Source: Apostichopus japonicus (lineage: Eukaryota; Echinodermata; Holothuroidea; Aspidochirotida; Stichopodidae). Taken from it: a stretch of DNA of 64,000 nt. The notes beneath the pieces are model-generated. The model was not told the origin of the DNA, made no database searches, and was given only the letters and a program-made list of their open reading frames with translations. Shown here in pieces: positions 20,164 through 30,800 of this stretch. The position numbers were made by a program, and so were the translations under genes. Position 1 is the first letter of the stretch, and every line of letters starts with the position of its first letter. The stretch is taken from NCBI RefSeq assembly GCF_037975245.1, contig NC_092580.1, positions 13,987,001-14,051,000 of the forward strand, read 5' to 3'.

Positions 20164-23100
20164 GTAAGATTTCGTTTGTCCTAAAGTGGGTTGCAACCTA
20201 ACGTTACAAGCTACTCAGTACTGACTTACTGTAGACTTTGCCAGGCCTTGGTTTGTGTTACAAAGTAGCCTAGACTAACTTACAGAACGCCAATGTATAG
20301 CTTTTATAACTAAGTCCTATCAAAAGTAAGACTTTTTTCTAGGCAGCAAGCAATGACTGCACAGTAACTGCATTCTAAGCAGCTAATATTCAGATCAGGA
20401 CTCTGGAGTGAGCTGTAGGGCAGCTCAGTAATAATGCCAATCAAAGGCTTCATGGAACTTTGCAATATTCCAGTGGCTGACAATGTAACACAAGTTTAAG
20501 CAACAACAAAAAACCACACTGTAGTGTTAGTGTGAAATGGAAGCTCAATCTAAATATTTTGCTTCTAACCCTTACCCAAGAAAGACTTGTTTAAAAGTAA
20601 CAATTTTGAATGGCTAAACCCTCAGCTCTTGCAGGTTTTGCTGTTTACCAGTAGGCCTAGCAAAAAGAGGCACCAGTTGGCAGGACAAACTAAAACGAAT
20701 GACAGCGAATGACAATTGACTTTGTACAGGTTTAATTATCATTCGCGAATGACAGCGAATGACAGCGAATGACAACGAATGACAACGAAGGACGGTGGTG
20801 AGAAGAGATAGAATGAAAATAAGGCCCGGGAAGCAGTGGCAGGGGGCCATGACCCCAGTGAAGCATTTTTAGGGGCGCCGAAGTTCAAAAGGGGCGCCAA
20901 AATGGCAATTTCAAACACACAATCTGCCCGTATATATAATATTTATTACGTTAAGAGTGTTATATGCCCCCCCCCCATTATATCCGGTTGAAGCGAATGT
21001 CTGTGCTATCATTCACTGTCATTCGTTTTAGTCGACGCAATTTTTTAGTGTGTACAACTTATTGTCATTCGTTATGTGTAACGCAATTGTCATTCGTTTT
21101 AGTAACACCCCAGTTGGCAATGTTCTACCGGTAGACATTAAGAACTTTAATTACATGGTAGGTCAGTTCACAATCGTCAGTTAATGAATCAGCATGATTT
21201 CTGTGCATAACATTAACTCTGTATTACTGAATGTTATTAACACATTTTATTGAGATGTTCCCAAAAGCCTGTATAGTAATTTTTGTGTGTTGTAATTCAT
21301 GAAAATGCCAGTGAGAACTTGTATTGTTATTCTAAAAAAGCTCTTTAAAAATCATAATTTTGAGGAATTTAAATGTATATACCTTCTGATTTGAAAACTA
21401 AAATAATCTTTGAAAATATTACTTCCTCATTGATATTTAAAAGTTCTGAGATTTATTTTTGAGAAGCAGGAAAAACATTCCATCAGTAATTGCCTTTATA
21501 CTGATATATCAGTATTTGATCTGCAATATTTTGGGCTGTCTTATAAATTCCAAAGAGGAAGCTTAATAGAAAGGAACTTGCAGTACAGTGAGAGAGTGTA
21601 TAGCTTCTCTATATTTGTATCACACTTAACCACATCACATCCATGACAAGTAATTAGTTTTTGACCATATTAAAGAGGATATATGTGATTCATGGAGAGT
21701 TAGTATAGTTGCAAAGGCATCCGAGAGTGTGAGTAGATACCATCAAGGACCCTGAGGAGGGGGGGGGGGTGGAGCACATGTACAAAGAAAATAAGAATCC
21801 TACTGCAGTACTCAAAGTAGGTTTTGCTATTCATGCCTGAATCCCAATAAGTACCGAGTAGATACAGAACTAAGAGATATGGCCATTTCAAAAATTAATG
21901 TCATATCTGATATGGACTGATATAGACTTGCATGATGAACTTAATCTTCAATTGCATAACCCCTAGAACAGACATCTCCATAAATAGATTCCGTTCTGGA
22001 AAGAATTGATCTCATTCCACAGCCTTTATGGATTATTAAAAACATATACAATGGATGTAAATAACAGTGTATGATTTAATTGGGTAACATTATAACATAA
22101 AACTTAAAACCTCTGTACTCAAATTTGTGTGACCATTAAGTTGTTACTTGAGAGTGGGATGAACTGCTGCTCTTGCTTCTAAATTGTTCAGTTTTATTCT
22201 TTAATATTAAAAGGCTCAAACATTTCAGTAGATGGTTCAACAAGGTCATTTCCATTTCGTTCATTGTTCCACAGATCTGTTCTCTTGGCATCCCGTTCTT
22301 ATGACGTTAGCAGTGAGTACATGCTTTGATTAGCCGTTATCGCCCAAATCGACCAATATCGGATTTTTAATATCCCCAACATGGACCAAAATTCTGACAT
22401 GATACCAATATCAGTAGAAAACCCACTTCCTTCATACAAACATCATAATTGCTGTAACAGTTTAGTGTACGTATGTTAGATGAATCCCTGCTCTTCAAAC
22501 GTTCTAGCTTGGTGACCCCAATTTTCACCTTGATCACCCTCCACTGACGAATATTGTGGCCTTGGGAATTGGGATCTCGGGGAGGAGAGGTATTCCACTT
22601 GCATTTGAGAAAAACAGTACTTTTCCAATCATTTACTTTCCAAGATTTGTCCACATTATTTCTACAAGAATCGACACTGTTCCTTTTTTCTCTCAAGTTT
22701 GAGCTACTCTCCAAGACAGTTTTTGGCCTATATAAGGGGTTTTTGACCACCAGTTTGACTATATATCACAATTAATTTCAACCAATTGTTGTTGTTAGAC
22801 TCTTGTTGAGAGTCCTAAATCCCTTCATTGTTATTGAAGCCCTCACAATTCTCATCTCTTCTCTGTGTTCCTTCTTTCTTCTCAGTTTGCATTCCTCATG
22901 ACAGAGGCCATTCTTTTCTTCTCGACTGAGAGTTCCCTGGTACCGAAGGTACAAAGGCCCACAAAGGTCAACTACCACGTCGCCACCATGATAGCTTCCA
23001 TCGCCTGCGGGATCGCCGGCTTCTCGGTGATTTACGTGAACAAAAACTTGAGCGGAAAGGATCACTTCACGTCGTGGCACGGCACGTTCGGACTCATCGT

Positions 23101-23404
23101 GATATGCTACATGTTTGTGCAAGCCTTGGGCGGTATCATCACAAGGTACCCTAAGCTGATGGGCGGCAAGATCAAACCGGCTAACCTGAAGTTATATCAC
23201 GCTACGTCGGGACTGTTTCTCTTCTCTATGGTATGCGCGACTCTCTTCCTGGCCTTATTCAGCAATTGGTTCGTCCAGAATTCCAGCGATTTCACATGGT
23301 ACGTCTGCCACATGATCATCGCTCTCCTAGTCCTGATGGTCATGAACCAGATTACCACAGAATACGTGCCAAAAGCGTTCAAGAAACGGTCCCAACAGTA
23401 CTAG
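20007..23404 (+). CDS. CYB561D2: Cytochrome b561 domain protein CYB561D2, complete gene, 3 exons
   Basis: Exons 20007-20163, 22275-22312 and 22886-23404 join to 714 nt, 237 residues plus stop, with phase kept at both joins. The protein is a six-helix membrane oxidoreductase that carries electrons across an internal membrane between two b hemes; CYB561D2 acts as a ferrireductase or monodehydroascorbate reductase. Putative heme histidines are His58 (LFSWHPVLM), His96 (KVNYHVATM), His130 (TSWHGTFG) and His170 (KLYHATSG). FLMTEA, KLKLYHATSGL-like and VMNQ blocks match vertebrate CYB561D2 (human 222 aa). Hydrophobic helices lie at about 30-47, 60-78, 97-117, 131-150, 168-188 and 200-220. The middle exon is only 38 bp. 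Confidence 0.96.
20683..21109. mobile_element. 427-bp MITE with GAATGACA-rich ends and 10-bp target duplication
   Basis: CCAGTTGGCA occurs directly on both sides (20673-20682 and 21110-21119). Inside, the left end reads GGACAAACTAAAACGAATGACA and the right end is the reverse complement of GGTGTTACTAAAACGAATGACA. GAATGACA-type units are repeated several times inward of both ends, in opposite orientation. The 9-10 bp target duplication would fit a Mutator-like element. It lies in CYB561D2 intron 1. Confidence 0.8.
21120..22274. other. Rest of CYB561D2 intron 1
   Basis: AT-rich intron; poly-G run at about 21759-21769. No other exon or element recognised. Confidence 0.5.
22275..22312 (+). CDS. 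CYB561D2: CYB561D2 exon 2 (38-bp microexon)
   Basis: Acceptor TTGTTCCACAG, donor TTAGCA|GTGAGT. The first two bases complete Asn53; the rest codes LFSWHPVLMTLA, matching the human LFSWHPVLMSLA segment and its heme histidine. It is too short to be seen as an open frame on its own. Confidence 0.94.
22886..23404 (+). CDS. CYB561D2: CYB561D2 exon 3 (last)
   Basis: Acceptor TTCTTTCTTCTCAG. It codes residues 66-237 starting FAFLMTEAILFF and ends at TAG 23402-23404. Three of the four heme histidines are here. Its base composition is clearly more GC-rich than the flanking introns. Confidence 0.96.
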   Translation, partial: FAFLMTEAILFFSTESSLVPKVQRPTKVNYHVATMIASIACGIAGFSVIYVNKNLSGKDHFTSWHGTFGLIVICYMFVQALGGIITRYPKLMGGKIKPANLKLYHATSGLFLFSMVCATLFLALFSNWFVQNSSDFTWYVCHMIIALLVLMVMNQITTEYVPKAFKKRSQQY

Positions 23405-23544
23405 ACTCTCCGATTGCTAGACCCCTAGGGTGCACGGGGTTGCCAGAGAGGGTGAGATGGTCGTCGTAGTTTTTCCACATTCTTTTTGTCTTACCGAATA
23501 CGGAGGTATCGTTTCTTCTCCTACCACCTTTCTGTTTCTTGCAT

Positions 23545-23550
23545 ATTAAA
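23545..23550 (+). terminator. Candidate CYB561D2 polyadenylation signal ATTAAA
   Basis: ATTAAA 140 bp after the stop codon, followed by mixed sequence. It is the nearest signal-like hexamer. Confidence 0.35.
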
Positions 23551-26100
23551 GACGTTTCATAAGACCAGTTTGTGGACATCATGTGTGTGAAAACTGCAAC
23601 AAACAAAAAAACATTGAAGTTGAACTTGTACATTATCTACCACCCTGTGAACTTTATACACTAACAGTAGTGTGGTAAGGGTATTGTTATTGATGACGGC
23701 TAAGCACAGATGCAAAGAGTCTGGTTTATTTATGAAAGAAGAGATGGCAATCAGGTGATTCCCATATATAGTATAAACTTACAAGGCAAGGAATCACTAA
23801 GCCTGTTGGTATTCTGGTCCGTCTTATGCCAGCTAAACATTTTGATTATTAAAGGAATGCAACAGATTGGGTACGTCTGTAGTGTAATGTCGTTTTGGGT
23901 AATGTTTCTTCCGTCCCTTCAAATAATGTCCCCCTTGTAATCATGAATTAATGGTGAAGCCTTTATGAAAGCTGACAGAATGCCCACACCAGTCAGGCGA
24001 AGCCAGCTGGATTGTAACCTGACAGATCTCTTAGTAAAATCGAGGAGTGGCCCATGTTGTAAATTTATTAAACGCTTCTTGGTCAAAATGATGTCAAGTT
24101 ATAAGTTAAAACCCAATACAAAATACAGCTTTAATGTGGAAAACTTATTCCATGTGAATCCAATCTTTTTCTTCTCTTAATTTTCATTTTCAAAAGAGCC
24201 AATGTTTAGTGAGGATCTCATTAACATCATTTCTGTAACACATTAAACAATATTTGCAAAGTTTTGTTTGATCCTCTTTTCATAAATGAATACTCTGTAG
24301 ATTTTTTCTTTTTTTTTTCTTTTCTGTGAATCCTGAATTTGTTCATTTGTGTTACATGCCTTTATATATAAAGTGGACATACACAGCAGGTGAAGAAATA
24401 TTTGATGCCGATCAAGAAAGAAAAACATATTTTTATATTCTTCGGTGTCAAAAAGTCAATCAGAAAGTTGGTAATTACAATCACAATTTGTTTGGCATAC
24501 AGATTCACAATCACCAAAAATTTGTTGTATAAAACCTTTTCAAACAGGATTTGGTTGCTTATAAAATTGATTTCCACAACACTGAAGGTAATACATACTT
24601 TGAAGAAATATCTAATTCTCAACTTGAGGTGACAAAATCAAACATAATTTTGTCTGCCTACAGCGGTAACAAGGTATCCAACATTAGCATATTGTGCATT
24701 GCTTTGTTTATTTTTACTTTTGTTTATTTTTCATTTTAATTTATTTATTATTTATGTGACTTGCCATAGACCAGGCTAGATGGTAATTATGATGAAGAAA
24801 GAACAATTGTGTCTTTGTATTATTGCAAAAATAACAATTAATTTCAGTCAAAAGTTCAAACCATCTGTTACTGTTATGTATTCCAGCTGCATTTTATTGA
24901 AATTGTTTATTGACAGCATCCTTTGACAACGCATAATAAGAATACAAAATAATTATATATCTTTTAGATTTAATATTCCTGGATTAAAAAATGACAGAGA
25001 AAATAAAATATGTCGGTGGTATAATCCCCAAACATATAATCTATAGTCATTTGTGTCCCTTGTTGTTATTTATAGAAGTGTTAATACTTATTTTCTTTCT
25101 TAATCATATTATGTTGAAACTATGATCATTATCAAAAATTTCTTGATTGTTCCTTTCTACATTCTATCCATTAATGAAATTATCTTGCTTACACTTCTCA
25201 CAAGTCTTTAAAATGAAACTAAACTTGTTAGAGATATTTCCACAGAATATTGTCAGAAATGGATGAACATAATAATGTTTAAACATAAAGTTTCACAGCT
25301 GAGAACTGGGGGCAGAGATGTCAACATCTTGCCAGGATGAGTCTGGAAATAATTGTGTCACCGAGCCACCATTTTGCAACCTTCCTTTATTTTAGTCCCA
25401 CATATTTTCTCGATGCCCCATTATAGGCCCCATGCTGCTGGATGCTTGACAACCAGATGATAAAATTTTCTTAACAAACTTTGGCAAAGTTAAAATGAAA
25501 AGTGAGAAAAAGCTTCCATAAATGTTAAATTATTTTTAATATTTAGTAAGATATTGCAACAAAAGCATTCCTCTCTCCGGTGATTTAAGCATGCATTTTA
25601 AAGAAAGAAAGATGTAAAAAACATTTCAACAAAGTTTGGAAGACCACAACCACTTTTGAAAGACGAATCGTCAAAAAATTTTTTTTTAAATCTCTACAGC
25701 AGCTATGGAAGATAGAAAGGTGCTTCTCATTTCGACCAAATAGTGAGGTTTGAAGTCTGACGATACATGGTTTATTGAATATCGAACATGAAATTTAAAT
25801 ATGAAATTTAACATACGTAGAAAAAGACATGATCAAGCCAAGACTGCCTTTGTGCCTTAAAATATATCTAGCAGAATATCTTTAGCCCATTTTAAGCCAG
25901 ACAAACACATTGCACATTCTTTTCACTATATAAATATATTGAGATCCGGCCTTAGGATTCACAAATGATTTCGGGTTTGTTAACATGATCATGATTGATC
26001 TGCGTAACACAAAAATATGTCACCGATACAGAACTAGCAAAGTACTACAGTGGAATGACAACCTTCCTTACTGGTTTCAAACCTCTGGACATACAATCAG

Positions 26101-26172
26101 TGTCCATGGCCTAGTTGGTTAGGGTGTCCGCATATAAAGTGGGAGGCCCAGGTTCAAAACACATTGGAGAAT
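26101..26172 (+). repeat. tRNA-like sequence, probably a SINE head or tRNA pseudogene
   Basis: It has an A-box-like TGGCCTAGTTGGTTAGGGTG and a B-box-like GGTTCAAAAC about 35 bases apart, the pol III internal promoter layout. The acceptor stem and B box are imperfect, so it is not called a working tRNA gene. Confidence 0.5.
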
Positions 26173-26203
26173 GGAAGTTTCCTCACTAATCTGGATTTTC
26201 CAA

Positions 26204-26261
26204 CTGTATATATATATATACATATACATATATATATATTTATATATATATATATATATAC
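26204..26261. repeat. TA dinucleotide repeat
   Basis: Interrupted (TA)n with CATATACATA breaks. Confidence 0.85.
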
Positions 26262-27811
26262 AAACATGATCCTTCCTCCATGACAATACAACCTATTATC
26301 CCCTCATGACAAAACTGGTGGATGCACCTCCTCACATATAATTTATAGTAATTAAATGCTAACAAGTTCTTTTGCATAAAAGCTAAAAATGTCTATGGAA
26401 AGACCGACATACTGACGTAAGAGAAAAGTAGCCGTTCCTCTGAGAGCAAAGGTGGTCCATGTGTGTCACGTGTAGACATAAAGGATCTCGTTTAAGACGT
26501 ATGAAAATATATTGTCCTCACTTTTCTTCAATTTGATTTATTCAAATTGCAGAAAGTATTAATTTTGATGGCTCTAATAAAAGGCACCTACAGTCTTAGG
26601 CATTAGCGTAAATTTTATGTACAGTGTTTTTCCAAACTGCCAAGTCAGATTGAAACTTTGTGTTCCCTATTCACATTATAAATCATTCTTTCTAGTGGCA
26701 TATAAAGAGTTACAAAAGTAAACAGCATTTATCTTCCCTTGGCTCATTTACTTGACACGCACACAAGCATAATTAATAACATCTTTTCTTAACTGACCGA
26801 AATAATCTACTCTTCTTCTAATATTAAAATTATAACCTTAAGATTGCAGCATTTTCTTATTTCAGTGGAATATGAAAAAACAATTACTTTTTCATTTCAA
26901 TGACATATAGCAATAATAAGGCAAATGTTTCAAATATATCTCTCATATCATTTTTTTTATGAATAGTGGTTTTTATAGTAATCTTTTCACTGCAATTATG
27001 AGTTACATCACCAAAATCCCATACTAACTTAAGTTATGGCTTCTATCTCATTTCAAACATTGAATTTATTACACTCAAAATTGTCAAATTGCACTTTACC
27101 AGACATTAATACTGAAATTGAAAACGTTGCTAGCGCTATTAAATATTTGGTAAATCACTAGAATTGTTTCATTACTCGGTAAGAAAAATTCATTTGAGTA
27201 AAATATCTCTTGAGGTGTCTTAGTTTTGATAAAACTGTGACCTTATTATAAGTAATAATGAGAAGGCTCGGTGGAGAATCCAACTAAAATCAAAAATATA
27301 CTTTTACATTAAAACCTAGATGGAACCATTTATCGTTCTTCCTGTTCCCACAAAACCTTTCAGGAAAAATGAAAAATTTCTAACAGCATTTTACTCATTT
27401 TGCTTCCATATTTCTTGCTTGTGCCTTTTTTTGCACCTACTACTACCGAGGCAATAAACTGCCACTGAAATATGAGAATGTTTTTAATCTCAGCAATATA
27501 ATTAAGTTGAGGTTCCGAGTACAGTTGGCTCAGGTAAAATGGAAAATGTAATGGATTGTGGACTTCTCTGTGGGACAATTTGGGTACGTGAAACATGTCT
27601 TTAGATCTGACATGACAAAGTAAATATTTCAAAGCAAATGAATGAATGACAATGTGAATCTGATAAGGCAAAATTGTTAAACTTCTTCGTCCAAATAACG
27701 TCAACTTCTGATGTACTTCCATCATGTATATCCTTAAAGCACCCTTCAGGGTAAACGCTTTCAATTCACCCCCTTTATATTGATTCAGTTTTCAGGGCTC
27801 CAGTCATCCAA

Positions 27812-27867
27812 TCACATTTGAGATTCTCCTCTCCACGCAGGGTCAGAAACAACTGAGGCATCCTCTT
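27812..27867 (-). CDS. MOV10: MOV10 exon 21 (last)
   Basis: Acceptor ATTACTTGCAG. It completes Glu1026 and codes [17 protein letters not shown] then TGA (27814-27812). The acidic-PAWRGE tail resembles the EPEWRNEL end of human MOV10, which supports this short exon. Confidence 0.88.
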
Positions 27868-30800
27868 CTGCAAGTAATTAGACAGATGAGTTGTCAAGAC
27901 TAAAAGGATCAGTTATGCTTAGAAAGTAAGTAAACATTTGCCTTTTGACCCCAGCCGTACTTAACCCCCTCCCCTCCCCCACCCCCTCTCCCTTACGCTG
28001 GCAGCGGAAATGCAAGCTTTCTGAGTAAAACAAGTTTCAAATTTTTTTGAGATAGCTGAAACAGGCAAATAAATAGTACCATAAAAATAATAATAAATTA
28101 CACTTCTATAGCGCTTAATACAGCCCTTCAAAGCGCTTTACAAAGTAGGAAATCGACAAAGGAAACCAAGGAAAAAACAAAGAAACTAGGAATCAAACAG
28201 AAATGTTTTAAGTTGTCTCTGGAAAATACAAAGGGAGGGAGAGTCACGAACGTGAAATTGGAGTTCGTTCCAAAGAGAAGGCGCAGTGACAGAAAAGGCA
28301 CGATCGCCATAACGAGTGCGGGTACGTGGACCAGCTAGGAGTTAATTGCAAATGCGCATGATTGGAAGAGCGAAGCGTAACTGTAGTTGACCGACGCAAA
28401 GGAGTAAGATGGTCAGTGATATATTGAGGGGCAAGCCCATTGATCGCTTTGTAGGTGAGAAGTAGAATCTTAAACTGGATGCGCTGAGAGACTCTTGGAA
28501 AGCCAATGCAATGAACAGAGCACATACACAGTAGCATATGTGGGGTAATCTACAAGAGACCTGATAAAAGTAAATAGCGCCATCGAGTGAATCCAACATG
28601 GCGGCATTGTAACCAAGAAGCACAATAAAATATTGTAGAAGTGATTATAAGGTAATACAAGTCTACAGATTATCATTTTGTGTTCAATCTAACGATTCGA
28701 AACACCCGACGTTAAACGGGCCATACCATGACTCGCCAGCATACGGCTGGTGAAGTATAATTACACCCCAGCATTTCGGGGTTCTGATTGAGTGAATGGA
28801 AGCAGACATTAAGTGTAACAACAAGTACTAACATTACTAGACTATATTCATTTAGAAGCAACATAGACCTTACACTGTACATCAATGCAATTGACAACCC
28901 AAATGATCCATGCTATCCTAAACCTCTTTGTAAAAAGTCTTAATTGGTGAAATTAAATTGAAACTACTTACCAGTCATCATTTCAGTGACTATATTTAGA
29001 CCCACCATCTTAGAACTGAGTGCCTCAATCTCTTGCTCTTCCTCCTCTGGACTGTAAGGACAGCCGGTGTACCCACCGTTTTCCCGACAGTAATCTAGAA
29101 ACCTGAATGGGTATAAGAATACGTGATGATGATGGCCGGGATCAAAAGGTGAAACATGGGTTGGGAGGGGAGGAGGGGGAGGAAGAGGGCCATGCATCAA
29201 ATACATCAGCATAATTAGCAAAACACTTAAACGAAATATTTCTATAAAGTTCACCATGGTCATGTTTATGAAAGACATCAGTTGGAATTATGTCTAGTTT
29301 ACTAATGAGAAGGAACCTTTTCTTATGGTACCAATTACCTTATGTGATTGTATCATGGTGAGGAATTGACAGGACTGGTGGCATACTGCCATTGTGACTT
29401 CCAATAAAACACCATGCTCCTTGGTCTTCCCCAATCCTCCCTCCTTGCTATGCTCCCTTCTCCTAGCCCCCCCTCCAAATAGAAACAAATTGTACGACCA
29501 ACAGTAAAAAAAAAAAATTGGCTCTAGAACCTGAACAAACAGTTTGCTCATTTACAATTTCCAACATAATTAATTAGCAAATGCTGCTCTTAATAATTGT
29601 TGATGACCAACTCTTTCAAGGCCCTCCATGTCCTACGTGTGTGTAGATGGAAGTCCATCTGTGAAATGCTATAAACCGTTACCAGCGAGTTTGACCCGGA
29701 CAGAAGGTCAAGGTACTTACTGTTTCCAGTGTTCGTCTTTACGTAGCATGTAGGGATTACCAATGCAGATGAGTAAGGCCTTGGCTCTTGTAATGGCGAC
29801 ATTGAAACGCTGAATAAAAACAATGAAATTAGTTGTATTAAACCAGAACAGTAGAAAAAAGAAAAGAAAAAAAAAAAATCTGTTTTCAAGTTAAAAACAT
29901 CCACAAGCATCAGTAATTAAAATATAAAGCTAGTACTCATGGTCATTGACATCAGTACCTGCATGATGAAAGTTATTCTATACACTCTATAAAGACTGAC
30001 ATGATATCATGTAGCACAACAGCAATGACAATGTACTTTCTGTGGTGTAACCAGAGTGGAGAGGTGGCATGGGGACAAAGTGACATTGCCCCCCCTTCTC
30101 CCACACAAGAAATTTTCAGGGTAAAAGACTGGATGGCTCAAAAATTGGCAAAAGAGAAATATGAAACAGCCATGATATATATGAAACTGTATAAGCTACT
30201 TGTTTTATATATCACATGTGATCTGCTCCTCTAAATGTTTTCCTCATTAGCCATACAAAATATAGAATCAGATGTCTCTGTTCAAGTTGATTCAGTTCTG
30301 GTCGCCGTATAGAACTTGCCATCTTTCATAAAACACAGATCTCAATGCTGGTCAATTTAAAATAGAGATATGAGCTATCTGTATGTACCTTGTACCCACA
30401 CAAACACTATTATGTACTTTTAAGTGATTGAAATTAACAAATACAGGGCATCTGCCTCCTCCCCTACTACGACTGAAACTCTACACGTGTGTTGCTTAAA
30501 ATACAACATGTCTTCATGTTGTACCCCTAGGTTATAATTTACGTAACACAGGTTAGAATATAGCACTCCCATTAATATCAAACAATCGTTTTTGAATGAC
30601 AAGGAGCTCAGATTACCATTAATGTAATTAAGTTTTAATCGACATCACAAAAACAGAACATACCGAGACGTCTTGATGTATTACTAATCGTTAGGAGTTA
30701 TAAGCTGGTTGTTACAAAGATTGATCAACTTTCAATTGCGCTGCATAATGCTAGAAGTGTTTCCTTAAGATATGACCCATAAAAATATATCTGGTGACAA

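Larger units (their letters stand above)
23551..27811. other. AT-rich gap between the convergent CYB561D2 and MOV10 genes
   Basis: No coding exon recognised on either strand. It contains a TA-repeat block (26204-26261) and a tRNA-like sequence (26101-26172), and should hold both 3' UTRs. Confidence 0.5.

Noticed and set aside
26101-26172. Functional tRNA gene
   Set aside because: A and B boxes are present but imperfect, and no intact cloverleaf could be drawn by eye.
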